A DNA stretch of 64,000 bases from Marinovum sp. Lineage in GTDB: Bacteria > Pseudomonadota > Alphaproteobacteria > Rhodobacterales > Rhodobacteraceae. Shown here in pieces: positions 7,692-16,209 of the stretch. The position numbers and the translations under genes are program-made. Under the pieces are notes generated by a model. The model was given only the letters and a program-made list of their open reading frames with translations, was not told where the DNA came from and made no database searches. Each line of letters starts with the position of its first letter. Within the stretch, counting starts at the first letter, position 1. The DNA lies in the NCBI GenBank assembly GCA_022447495.1, contig JAKVBH010000021.1, positions 1 through 64,000 of the forward strand, given 5' to 3'.

Positions 7692-9363
7692 GTCCACAGG
7701 TCGGCTCTGGCCACCCAGGGACACGCTGACCTTTTGAGATGTGCAGCGCCTCTGTGCCGTGTAAATCCATGGCGACATGATGTGTCAGAGGGGCAATATC
7801 GCCGTCTAAAAGGCGTGGGAATTGATCGCTGAGGTCGTTGCCTCGCACCAAAAGCTCTGCGCCAGTGGCGGCCGAAATGCCTGCGCGGTTGTGGGTCAAT
7901 TGGTTGTTATCAATCACAGTGACAGCGCCATCGCGCTGACCTGAGATCCAAATCCCTGCGGTTTGATTGCCGGAGATCGTGTTTTGACGCAGCATGGTCG
8001 CGTCACTGGATCGAACTTCAATGCCTTTTTGACGGTTGTCGAGCACGACGTTGTTTTCGGCCAGACCGCAGCGGGACCGATGAAACTTGATCCCTGCTCC
8101 GTCACGCTTCCAAATTACGTTTTGACGCAAGACGGCATTGTCGGACCCCGATGCCACCAAAATGGCGACGCGGTCGCCTTGCAAGAATGTGTTCCGCTCC
8201 AACACGGCATGACTCGAATGGCGCTCGATACGGATAGAATTGGCCTTTGCGCCACCTGCGAAGATGTTGTCGATGACGTGGGCTTGGGTCGCGTTGGACA
8301 AGTGCAGCCCCACGTCGCGCATCGCACGGAACGTGTTGCCTGACAAAGACGGGGCTGAGACGGTGTCGAGCGAGACGGAGGCCATGTCTTCGAAGAGGTT
8401 ATCGTGTAGTGAAACGGTTTCGCTGCGCGGGTTCAAAAGCGTCCCCAAAACCGAGAGGCCGATGAACTTCGGAGTTTGCCCAAAACCCAAGCCACGCAGC
8501 GTGCTGTCGCGCAGGGTCAGCGTGCCGCCCTGCATCACCGTGACAAAAGGCTCAAAGCTTGGAGCTTGGGCGTTTTCTGGCCCAGAACCCTCGATTATGG
8601 CACCATTGACGGTCAAACGTCCCATGGAAATGAGAAACGTGCCGTGGCGGCGCGACATGGTGAGACGGTCGTCCGGACGTAAAAGCAACTCGGCGTCTGG
8701 CCATACGACAATGGGGATCGTAAGCGCACCATTGGGGAGTGGCGTGTACCCTTCTGCTTCGGCATAAGATGCCACGTCTGCCAAGGTGAAGACACCGGAT
8801 CGCAAAGACAGTGCTTGTGTACCGCGCGGGCCCTGGGCGTTGATCACGGCCTGGCTGTTTTGACCGGTGTGGCCTTGGATAAGAGCGGCAAAGACGGCAC
8901 GAAAGTCGCTGATGTCGACGTCTTGGGCGCGAGATGGGGTGTCTGACGATCCAGGTGTAACCGTCGCGTCGTGCGCTTTGCTCCAGAAGTTTAGCGCATT
9001 GTACACAGACGCTTCTTTCGTTTTCGGCCGCGGGACATCACCCCCGAAAATGCTGTCGGTGCCGCTTGCAAAAAGGCTAGTTGGGAGAGTTCCGGACGGG
9101 GCAGCTTGTAGTGTTTCGGCTGGTCCCGAAACTATGAGTTGAGCGGTTTCGATGTCGAAAAGGGCCCCAAAAATACTTGATCCGTCCATACCCGTAGCGC
9201 CTAATGGGGCAATCTTGGCTTCCAGCGCTCGTAACATGTCACGCATGTCTTCGACGTTTGACGTCCCGGTTGGCGCTGCCAATGCTGGCACGGCACAGGC
9301 CATAGCGCATGCCGAAGTACGGGCTGCGGCCCACAGTTTGCGCCAGGTGCGGGGCCTAGCCAT
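7681..9363 (-). CDS. algG: Right-handed beta-helix protein, AlgG-like (mannuronan epimerase family)
   Basis: This is 560 residues with a signal peptide (residues 1-30 ending PALAA) and a long right-handed parallel beta-helix. Regular coils with ladder Asn residues are seen from about 240 to 545, for example ERNTFLQG, RQNVIWKRDG, AENNVVLD, RQNTISGNQTAG and IDNNQLTHNRAG. This architecture, the operon place and the length (AlgG is about 540) point to AlgG, which converts mannuronate to guluronate in the periplasm. The invariant DPHD motif is absent. The His-containing coils read RIERH (378-382) and KFHR (426-429). It may be a structural beta-helix or act on a different sugar. The gene overlaps the end of algA by 8 bp. 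Confidence 0.7.
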   Translation of the reverse strand: MARPRTWRKLWAAARTSACAMACAVPALAAPTGTSNVEDMRDMLRALEAKIAPLGATGMDGSSIFGALFDIETAQLIVSGPAETLQAAPSGTLPTSLFASGTDSIFGGDVPRPKTKEASVYNALNFWSKAHDATVTPGSSDTPSRAQDVDISDFRAVFAALIQGHTGQNSQAVINAQGPRGTQALSLRSGVFTLADVASYAEAEGYTPLPNGALTIPIVVWPDAELLLRPDDRLTMSRRHGTFLISMGRLTVNGAIIEGSGPENAQAPSFEPFVTVMQGGTLTLRDSTLRGLGFGQTPKFIGLSVLGTLLNPRSETVSLHDNLFEDMASVSLDTVSAPSLSGNTFRAMRDVGLHLSNATQAHVIDNIFAGGAKANSIRIERHSSHAVLERNTFLQGDRVAILVASGSDNAVLRQNVIWKRDGAGIKFHRSRCGLAENNVVLDNRQKGIEVRSSDATMLRQNTISGNQTAGIWISGQRDGAVTVIDNNQLTHNRAGISAATGAELLVRGNDLSDQFPRLLDGDIAPLTHHVAMDLHGTEALHISKGQRVPGWPEPTCGHGS

Positions 9364-10774
9364 TGGCGACTTTGCCCAATGACTTGGGCTGGAAGTCAGG
9401 GGAGGACAACGTCACAAATAGCAGCTCTGCAGGTTCGTCAGAGAGGTTTGTGATGGTGATCGGACCTTTGGGGTCGGTGTAGATGCGTCCGCCTTCGCCC
9501 ACGGTCTTTTGCCATTCTGGTCCACTGGCATGAAGGCGGCCTTTGACGACCAGCGCTTGCCGTGCGTCGCCCGCTTCGAGCGTCATGGCACGACCAACTG
9601 CGATTTCAGCGGCGCCGACGTGGTAGTTAGAGCTTTGCGCCAATTCTGAGGCCACGTCTTGGGGCACCATTGGTACCATGGCTGGTTTGGCTTCTTGATA
9701 GCGCTCAATCTCGACGCGTTTTGTCTTTTTGAGTTCATCCACGATGGTTTTGACGTTCTGGGTCTTGTCCATGCGGGCCACCAGCAGCGCGTCTTCGGTG
9801 TCGACCACGATTACGTCTTCGAGTCCGATGACGGACACAAGGCGGCTGTCGGCGCGGACCATCGTGTTGCGCGCATCTAGTGCCACTACATCGCCGTGTA
9901 GGACGTTGCCGTCTGCATCCGGGTGTTGGACGCCGTACATCGCTTTCCAGCTTCCGACATCGTCCCAGTTCACATCGAGAGGGGCATGCGTGGTGCGTTC
10001 GCTGCGTTCAAAGACGGCGCTTTCGGTGGGCTGTGCATTGGCTTGCATAAAGCTGTCAGAGGCCAGACACAGCGCGCCCTTTTCCATCCGTCCGTTGGCG
10101 ACGGCCTGTTCCACGTGGGTCACCGTCTCAGAATCGAATGAAGCGTATTCGGATTTGATGGTTGAGGCGCGGAACATTGAGATTCCCGACGCCCAATAGG
10201 CCGTACCTTTTTCGATGAGCGATTGAGCGATATCGCTTTTGGGTTTCTCGACAAAGCGTTGAACGCGCCGTGCCACCGCTTGGTCAGGTAGGGGGCCACC
10301 GTCGACGATGTAGCCGAACCCTTCTTCCGCATAGCGTGGCGTGATGCCAAATGTGACGATGTAGCCCGCATCCGCAGCACCCACACAAGAGGCGATCGGC
10401 TGGGCCAATTCGCCTTCGATCACGTGGTCTGCGGGTACGACAACAAAGATCGTGTCTGGGTCTTTTTTGAGCATGTACTCCGCTGCCGCAAGGACAGCTG
10501 GGCCCGTGTTGCGCCCCATGGGTTCACAGATCACGTTTGCTTTGACCTGAAGATCTTGGAGCTGCTTTTGTACGGTGCCCTGATGGATGCGTCCGGTGAC
10601 GATGACGGGATCGGCAAACACGGCAGCGCGGTGGCGTTGCACAGCGGATTGGAAGAATGTCAGGCTATCAGGCCCGCCAATGCGTTGGAATTGCTTGGGG
10701 CTGTGTCGTCGGGACACTGGCCAGAGCCGCGTTCCGTTTCCACCACAGATGATCAGCGGTGTTATTTGTGCCAT
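9356..10774 (-). CDS. algA: Mannose-1-phosphate guanylyltransferase (AlgA-like), PMI half degenerate
   Basis: This 472-residue cytoplasmic enzyme makes GDP-mannose from mannose-1-phosphate and GTP, the precursor oxidised by AlgD. The nucleotidyltransferase signature GGNGTRLWPVSR (11-22), PKQF, NTGPA (89-93) and FVEKP (174-178) are all present. Length matches bifunctional AlgA/ManC proteins (about 480). The C-terminal cupin, however, reads AVGRAMTLEAGDARQALVV where type II phosphomannose isomerases carry the QxHxxRxEHW motif. Isomerase activity is therefore unlikely and mannose-6-phosphate must come from another gene. It sits 6 bp after alg44 and overlaps the next gene by 8 bp. Confidence 0.88.
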   Translation of the reverse strand: MAQITPLIICGGNGTRLWPVSRRHSPKQFQRIGGPDSLTFFQSAVQRHRAAVFADPVIVTGRIHQGTVQKQLQDLQVKANVICEPMGRNTGPAVLAAAEYMLKKDPDTIFVVVPADHVIEGELAQPIASCVGAADAGYIVTFGITPRYAEEGFGYIVDGGPLPDQAVARRVQRFVEKPKSDIAQSLIEKGTAYWASGISMFRASTIKSEYASFDSETVTHVEQAVANGRMEKGALCLASDSFMQANAQPTESAVFERSERTTHAPLDVNWDDVGSWKAMYGVQHPDADGNVLHGDVVALDARNTMVRADSRLVSVIGLEDVIVVDTEDALLVARMDKTQNVKTIVDELKKTKRVEIERYQEAKPAMVPMVPQDVASELAQSSNYHVGAAEIAVGRAMTLEAGDARQALVVKGRLHASGPEWQKTVGEGGRIYTDPKGPITITNLSDEPAELLFVTLSSPDFQPKSLGKVANG

Positions 10775-10780
10775 TGTTTT

Positions 10781-11827
10781 CTACTCCTGCCCGTAGCCCA
10801 GCGCACCCATGAATGTCTTCGACACCTTTAGGCGGCCAGTCATACTCGTGTCCCGCGCGGTCAGGCGCGTTCGCTCTACTTCAAGGTCAACCGGTACGAA
10901 CAAATCACCGCTTAACGCAGCCGCCCGCGTTGTTTCCCGCAGGATGACTTTTGCCGGAACTTCACGCCCATCAGGAAGGTCCACAGTGACCGGGTCACCT
11001 TCCAATGCGCGGGTCAGTCCCTCAATACTGATCAAGGTCGTTAACCTTGTCTCAGCGATAGGTTCTAAAACTGTCAAAATTAAGTCCGTAGGCAGGACGG
11101 TTGCCCCTTCATAGATATTGGTTGCAACTTTAATCTCGCCTGCGCGGGGCATGCGCATGCTGAGGATGTCTCCTGTGTTGGCTGCGATGGCATAAATGAC
11201 TTCGCCCGGCTGTGCGTCGGGGTTGAGAAGAGTGATTTGGCCGGCAACTGTGGCCTGCATTTTTAAGCCCGCCTCTTCGATGAAGACCGGGTAAAGCTCG
11301 TAGGATGTAGTGTAGCGGGTGAAGACCACAACTGTCGCTGTCACAGCTAAGGCAAGAGACACGGCAAACACACCCAAAGAACGGATGCGTTCGCCCAGTG
11401 AGGTTTCTTGCTTGGGGTTTGGTGTTTTTGGTTGGGTCGGTCCGCTATAGGACAGCGCGCCTTTGAGGGTCGTGAGATCCCCTGCAATGACGTTGTTGAT
11501 GATGTAACGCAGCTGCGGGAGATGTTCGCCGGTCGGGTCGCTGAACAAGAAGGTGCGTGGGTCACCCTCGGCAGGAGTGAGTTCGGCCGTGAGAGTGATC
11601 GCAAAGTTCTCAAACGGGAACTCAATCCGGGCAAGCGCCTTGGACCCGTGTTCCAAATCATCAATATCTTCGGCAACATCAAGCTGTGTGATCGAGACAC
11701 GTTGGCCGACGTATCGGCGGTTGCCGATCTTGATTACACACGGAATGCTCAGCATCGGGTGCTCACGTTCAATGCCAAAATAGTTTGGCACGCCTGGCGG
11801 GGTTGTGTTGTCTGTGTCTGTGGTCAT
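10781..11827 (-). CDS. alg44: Alg44-like inner-membrane protein (degenerate PilZ, TM, HlyD-like domain)
   Basis: This is 348 residues. The N-terminal cytoplasmic part (about 20-120) has the position and size of the Alg44 PilZ domain. One transmembrane helix follows (about 150-170), then a periplasmic membrane-fusion-like beta domain (about 185-345). In Pseudomonas, Alg44 binds c-di-GMP through RxxxR and DxSxxG and switches on the polymerase Alg8. Here the corresponding segments read EREHPMLSIP and VSITQLDVAED, so both signatures are missing. The protein is still the natural Alg8 partner: it starts 7 bp after alg8. Activation by c-di-GMP through this domain appears unlikely. Confidence 0.8.
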   Translation of the reverse strand: MTTDTDNTTPPGVPNYFGIEREHPMLSIPCVIKIGNRRYVGQRVSITQLDVAEDIDDLEHGSKALARIEFPFENFAITLTAELTPAEGDPRTFLFSDPTGEHLPQLRYIINNVIAGDLTTLKGALSYSGPTQPKTPNPKQETSLGERIRSLGVFAVSLALAVTATVVVFTRYTTSYELYPVFIEEAGLKMQATVAGQITLLNPDAQPGEVIYAIAANTGDILSMRMPRAGEIKVATNIYEGATVLPTDLILTVLEPIAETRLTTLISIEGLTRALEGDPVTVDLPDGREVPAKVILRETTRAAALSGDLFVPVDLEVERTRLTARDTSMTGRLKVSKTFMGALGYGQE

Positions 11828-11834
11828 AGCTCGC

Positions 11835-13319
11835 TCATTCCACTGTATTTACAAGCAAGATTGCTAACGACAGGAGAGCGAAGGCGACGCCGTGGTGGGC
11901 AACACTTTCATAAGATTTCATTCGGTCCATGAGAGCTACGGCCTTTTTGCTGCCATTGGCCGCGGTTTGGCGCGTCCATTTTTGGCGGTCGAGGCGGAAA
12001 AGCACGAAGGTCTTGATCAAGGACCCTGTGACTTGGCCAAAGTAGAGGATGAATGGGTGTGAAATGGTGAACCATGTGCCGTTGAATACCGCGATATAGG
12101 CACAGAAGGCGTACCGGGTCATCATCACCCAATTAAGGTAAAGCGGCAGGATATAAGGCGTATAGAGCGCCGCTGTAATCAATACTGAGAGCGGTCCGAC
12201 CAGGGTCGTCCAACAGCTCACACGTTGGTCGAGGATCGACCACCAGGTAAAAAAGCCCATGTCTTTTGGGCCTTGTTTGATCGCGCGCCCGTTGGTGCGC
12301 ATCATATTCCCGAACCAGCGCACCATGAGTGTTTTTGCACTGTCGTAGAAGGTATCGCGTGGCTGTGTCTCGTAGCTGCGACTTTGCACATCAGGGAGGT
12401 AAGCGGTCTCGAACCCATGAGACAGCAGCCAAAACCATGTTGATTTGTCGTCACCGGTGAGGAAGTTCACGCGGCCCAAACGCCAGTGGTCGAGGTAATC
12501 GTAACCCACTGCATTGATAAAGGTCATGTCTGTTGCAAGATCGGCGCGGAACACGCTCATCCGACCTGTGAGTGTCAGAACGCGGTTCGACAGGCCCATC
12601 GAGCACATCATCACCTGGCGCTGATGAAAGCGCAGGTCGAACCAATCTTTGAAAAGGCCTTCGGTTTCGACAATGGCCGCTTCATCGGTGGTCAAGGCGC
12701 CGGTGCGTGCATCTGTGAACACGGGTGCGGCTTGGGCCCAAACGTCTTCGGGTACCAAAGTATCGCCGTCTACAAAAACCAGGATATCATTCCGTGTGGG
12801 CGAGAAGCCCGCAATAATTCGCAAAGCGCGGGACATGGCGTCGCGTTTGCCGTTGGCTTGGATGCGGTCGATGACCAATTGCACGTCATTGCGTCCGTCG
12901 CACATCACATCATAGATGCTTTGGATGAGCCGTTGGTCCATCCCGTCGACCACGGAAGCCACCACCGTGGCCCCGTCCCGAGCGGCCATCGCCGCTTTGA
13001 AAATTGAGCGATAGACGGGAAGGGTTGTGTCTTGGTCCACCATGAAAGAGGTGACCATGAAATAACAGTGGCTGGGCGCTTTGGAGGCCGCGAACTTCGC
13101 ATGGCGGGCGGCGCGCCACCGCGGATAGACAAGCGATTTAAAGTAAAGCGCCCGGCCAAAGTTGAGCATTGCCCAGCTATAACGCCAGATCCCAAGCATA
13201 CCGATAATCACCACGGCACTCTCGGCCCCCTGCATGTCCCCAAGGAAGCCCTTGGGAACAATGCAAATGAGCAAGAAAGCGCAGGCGAAGTACGCGGCAT
13301 GTGCGGAAAGCGTCAGCAT
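11835..13319 (-). CDS. alg8: Alg8-like mannuronan synthase, GT2 family polymerase
   Basis: This 494-residue membrane GT2 glycosyltransferase polymerises GDP-mannuronate at the inner membrane. Two transmembrane segments at the N-terminus precede the GT-A domain. FVDGDTLVP carries the metal/nucleotide DxD-type acids (about residue 180), TGDDKSTW contains the acceptor-side Asp (about 283-290), and LDQRVSCWTTLVGP is the Alg8-type version of the QxxRW signature. C-terminal membrane helices follow (about 380-420 and 470-490). These catalytic features look complete, unlike the accessory proteins of the locus. It lies 21 bp downstream of algD and directly before alg44, as in Pseudomonas. Confidence 0.88.
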   Translation of the reverse strand: MLTLSAHAAYFACAFLLICIVPKGFLGDMQGAESAVVIIGMLGIWRYSWAMLNFGRALYFKSLVYPRWRAARHAKFAASKAPSHCYFMVTSFMVDQDTTLPVYRSIFKAAMAARDGATVVASVVDGMDQRLIQSIYDVMCDGRNDVQLVIDRIQANGKRDAMSRALRIIAGFSPTRNDILVFVDGDTLVPEDVWAQAAPVFTDARTGALTTDEAAIVETEGLFKDWFDLRFHQRQVMMCSMGLSNRVLTLTGRMSVFRADLATDMTFINAVGYDYLDHWRLGRVNFLTGDDKSTWFWLLSHGFETAYLPDVQSRSYETQPRDTFYDSAKTLMVRWFGNMMRTNGRAIKQGPKDMGFFTWWSILDQRVSCWTTLVGPLSVLITAALYTPYILPLYLNWVMMTRYAFCAYIAVFNGTWFTISHPFILYFGQVTGSLIKTFVLFRLDRQKWTRQTAANGSKKAVALMDRMKSYESVAHHGVAFALLSLAILLVNTVE

Positions 13320-13340
13320 CTAGGCGATCCCAAACGCGGC

Positions 13341-14660
13341 TTACCAGCAAATGCCGTGGTAGCTGTCGTTGGTGACCATCTCGCGGTTCACGCGGGTCAG
13401 GTCGACGACGGGGCGGCGCTGGGCCGCCTGCTTAATCCGCTCGACAGCATCGTGATAGAAATTGCCGACCAAGACCGTGCCGCTGTTCTCGATGAGATCA
13501 TCAAGATCAGACACAAGACGCGATTCCAGATCTGGCAAGTGGTCATTGCCACGACCGGCCCCGGGCGTTTCGGTGTCATAGGCCTCTTGAACGAACGGGT
13601 CATAGATGCTCACATCGATGCCTTTGTCGACCAGCCGTGCGGCCAGAGCGACCAAGGGGCTTTCGCGCAGGTCATCCGTGCCAGGCTTGAAGGAAATCCC
13701 GACAAATCCCACCTTTTCGGTGCCACGATCAAGGACCATTTGTTCCGCTTTGGCGATTTGTGCCTCATTCGCGGTGAGCACAGCGTCAAGCATATGATGC
13801 GGTGTGCCTTTGCTCTGGGCCAATTGGCGCAGCGCGCGTACGTCTTTGGGAAGGCAAGAGCCGCCAAACGCAAACCCCGGACGCATGAAATAGGGGCTCA
13901 TGGCCGCCTTATCGTCCGAGCACAGGATTTCCATGACCGTCTGGCCGTCGATGCCATTGTCTTTGGCGATGTTGCCGATCTCATTAGCAAATGTCACCTT
14001 GACCGCGCGCCAGGTGTTGGACGTGTATTTCACCATCTCAGCGGTGCGAATATCGACCATCTGGGTTTTGCACGGCAGATCGGCATTGAGGCCAGCCAGG
14101 ATCTTTTTGGTGCCTTCATCGAGGTAACCAAAGACAATCAAACCAGGGTCATAGTAATCGGCAATCGCCGTGCTCTCGCGCAAGAATTCGGGGTAGTAAC
14201 CCATGCCGAACTCTTTTCCCGCGGTTTTACCGGAAGCTTTCTCGAGCACTGGAATGCAGGCGTCTTCGGTTGATCCTGGAACGATGGTTGAGCGAATGAC
14301 GACTGAGTGAAAGTCATCTTTCTTGGCCAGGGCCGCACCGATGTGTTCACACACCGACGTTACATAAACGAGACCCACAGATCCATCATCGGCCGATGGT
14401 GTGCCCACACAGACAAATGACGCGTCGGTCTCAAGGACCGCAGCTTCAAAGTCAGTGGTTGCACGAAGTGTGCCGGACGCGACGGTCTCCGCCACCAACT
14501 CACCAATGCCTTCTTCGACAATTGGGGTAAGCCCGCTATTGATAGAATCTACTTTTCCAGTATCGACATCGACCGCGATTACGTCGTGCCCGTCTCGTGC
14601 CAAGCACGCTGCGGATACAACACCTACGTAGCCAATGCCAAAGACGCTTATCTTTGCCAT
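13341..14660 (-). CDS. algD: GDP-mannose 6-dehydrogenase
   Basis: This 439-residue NAD-dependent four-electron dehydrogenase turns GDP-mannose into GDP-mannuronate, the committed step of alginate synthesis. The Rossmann motif GIGYVGVVSAACLA (8-21) and the catalytic Cys in FGGSCLPKD (Cys269, compare Cys268 in Pseudomonas AlgD) are present. TGPVPGST-type and KYTSNTWRAVKVTFANE segments also fit the UDP-glucose/GDP-mannose dehydrogenase family. The ATG at 14660 gives the standard N-terminus, and a more upstream start would add a non-homologous tail. It is the first gene of the alg-type operon and the closest indicator that the product is a mannuronate polymer. About 180 bp of promoter region lies upstream. 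Confidence 0.9.
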   Translation of the reverse strand: MAKISVFGIGYVGVVSAACLARDGHDVIAVDVDTGKVDSINSGLTPIVEEGIGELVAETVASGTLRATTDFEAAVLETDASFVCVGTPSADDGSVGLVYVTSVCEHIGAALAKKDDFHSVVIRSTIVPGSTEDACIPVLEKASGKTAGKEFGMGYYPEFLRESTAIADYYDPGLIVFGYLDEGTKKILAGLNADLPCKTQMVDIRTAEMVKYTSNTWRAVKVTFANEIGNIAKDNGIDGQTVMEILCSDDKAAMSPYFMRPGFAFGGSCLPKDVRALRQLAQSKGTPHHMLDAVLTANEAQIAKAEQMVLDRGTEKVGFVGISFKPGTDDLRESPLVALAARLVDKGIDVSIYDPFVQEAYDTETPGAGRGNDHLPDLESRLVSDLDDLIENSGTVLVGNFYHDAVERIKQAAQRRPVVDLTRVNREMVTNDSYHGICW

Positions 14661-14839
14661 TCTACTCTGCCTCAGTTTTTTGATCACTTTTTTCTGTGAC
14701 CTTATAGCTGGGACTATAGGCGGGAATATGCGTATGGCACCCATTGGTATCCGGGCAAGGTGCTGAAAAGGTTAATATCGTGTCGAAACGGCCACTCTTT
14801 TTGGTGCTTTCCACCCTTAAGTGGCATTTTTATAGATTA

Positions 14840-15739
14840 TTAATCTGCTGCGGGTTGTCCGAAGGCCGCACGTTGACGCGGATCAACGTCGGTTCGTGTA
14901 TTGCCAATCGCAAACTCATCATAATACACGATAAAGGCGGGATGAGGGGATCCTTTGGTGCTTTCGCGCCACCGCTTGGTAAAGGGCGAATAGATCCCTC
15001 GGCGGTGCCCAATTGGCGTATTGCGATCAATACCAAGGTCCGCCACGAGGGGCCCGCGGTAGTCACAGACCAACCCATCATCAACCCAAATGCGCAGGTA
15101 TCCAATCTCGTCCGTTCCGAAGTTGGTGTTGATCACGATGTCGCGCCACTGGCCGCGCGATGCTTCCAAATTAAAGAGCTTGCAGACATATCCTTTGTTT
15201 CGAGACGTGTCCCATTCCTGAGCCTTTGCGATATCGGTAAGTTGTACTGCCAAATCCGCTGTCGCTGATGGCGATGGATGACACACGGCGGGGTCACAGT
15301 TTTCGAATTTTGTCTCACCTTCGCCCAATTGAATGAAGCGGAAGATGGGTCGTTTCAAGTCCCTGTGTAGCCATTGGCCAAACACAAGCCGTAGAGAATC
15401 GCTTTGGTCAAAACCAGGAACACTCACATTTTGAAAGCTGTACCCATACCAGGTGTCTTGACCCACGCGAGCGGGGTTGGGTGCATCCACAAGGTTAATC
15501 TCAGATCGGGAGCGTAACCCTTCGCAATCGCTGCCCGCGCAATCCCCGTTACGCAGTTCAAAACGCTCAGACAATTCTCCGGACCGCACACGGTCTTGTC
15601 CGGCTTGGCCTCTCCGGAATCCGTGGGCCGTTTCGCTCATAAAGCGTTGATATCCTGGGGGTGTACCATCTGTGCCTTGCGACGAAAGACACCCCATCAA
15701 AGCCATGCAAAGGCCGAATAGAGCCCAGTGAATTCGCAT
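14840..15739 (-). CDS. Polysaccharide-lyase-like lipoprotein (heparin lyase I/PL20-like fold)
   Basis: This is about 299 residues from ATG 15739, which yields a lipoprotein signal with lipobox ALMGC. The mature part looks like the jelly-roll polysaccharide lyase family that includes heparin lyase I and glucuronan lyase. Supporting segments are RSEINL (early), WYGYSF, FGQWLH, GQWRDIVINTNFG and GYLRIWVDDG, with YYDEFAIGN near the end. Such proteins cleave uronic-acid polymers by beta-elimination. It is co-oriented with algD and separated from it by 179 bp, so a role in trimming or releasing the polymer made by the locus is a reasonable inference. The exact PL family could not be fixed by eye. 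Confidence 0.65.
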   Translation of the reverse strand: MRIHWALFGLCMALMGCLSSQGTDGTPPGYQRFMSETAHGFRRGQAGQDRVRSGELSERFELRNGDCAGSDCEGLRSRSEINLVDAPNPARVGQDTWYGYSFQNVSVPGFDQSDSLRLVFGQWLHRDLKRPIFRFIQLGEGETKFENCDPAVCHPSPSATADLAVQLTDIAKAQEWDTSRNKGYVCKLFNLEASRGQWRDIVINTNFGTDEIGYLRIWVDDGLVCDYRGPLVADLGIDRNTPIGHRRGIYSPFTKRWRESTKGSPHPAFIVYYDEFAIGNTRTDVDPRQRAAFGQPAAD

Positions 15740-15890
15740 TGTGATCCTGCTTTGCCGGTACTGCGGCGTTGTTGAAACGCTCTTTGCATCACTATGCCAA
15801 AAGAGCGCGCCAAAGTCGACTGGGGTAGAATTTGTCTGCCGCGCGCTGCTCTTGACTTGACGCCAGCCAAGCCATCGCGTCTTGTGATCG

Positions 15891-16073
15891 GCGATGGTGC
15901 AAGGTGGTTTACGCTGCCGAGCTGAAAAGGGAACACGGTGCGGCGCTCGGCGCGCCAAGTCCGTGACTGCCCCCGCAACTGTAAGCGGTGAGCGCCCCCT
16001 CTGAACACCACTGGGCCAAAGGGTTTGGGAAGGTTGGGGACCGCATTGATCCGCAAGTCAGGAGACCTGCCAT
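15891..16073 (+). ncRNA. Cobalamin (B12) riboswitch
   Basis: The plus strand carries the hallmarks of the cobalamin riboswitch in order: AAAAGGGAACACGGTG (15924-15939), the B12 box core CCCCGCAACTGT (about 15970), ACCACTGGG, GGGAAGG, and the closing GCAAGTCAGGAGACCTGCC (about 16053-16071). Adenosylcobalamin binding normally represses genes for B12 synthesis or uptake. The first plausible gene downstream is the small protein gene at 16210; no B12 gene is in the window. The ends are approximate. Confidence 0.92.
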
Positions 16074-16209
16074 CTCCGGTGTGCGCCGCACGCCGCAGTT
16101 ACCTTGAACCCTGGCGGGGTGCCCTGGGCGGAGCGACAGATGATGGACCGTTTTGGCCTGAAGACATCTTTGATTGCCCCTGTGCTCCGGCTTTTGCGCG
16201 GAGGGCGCG

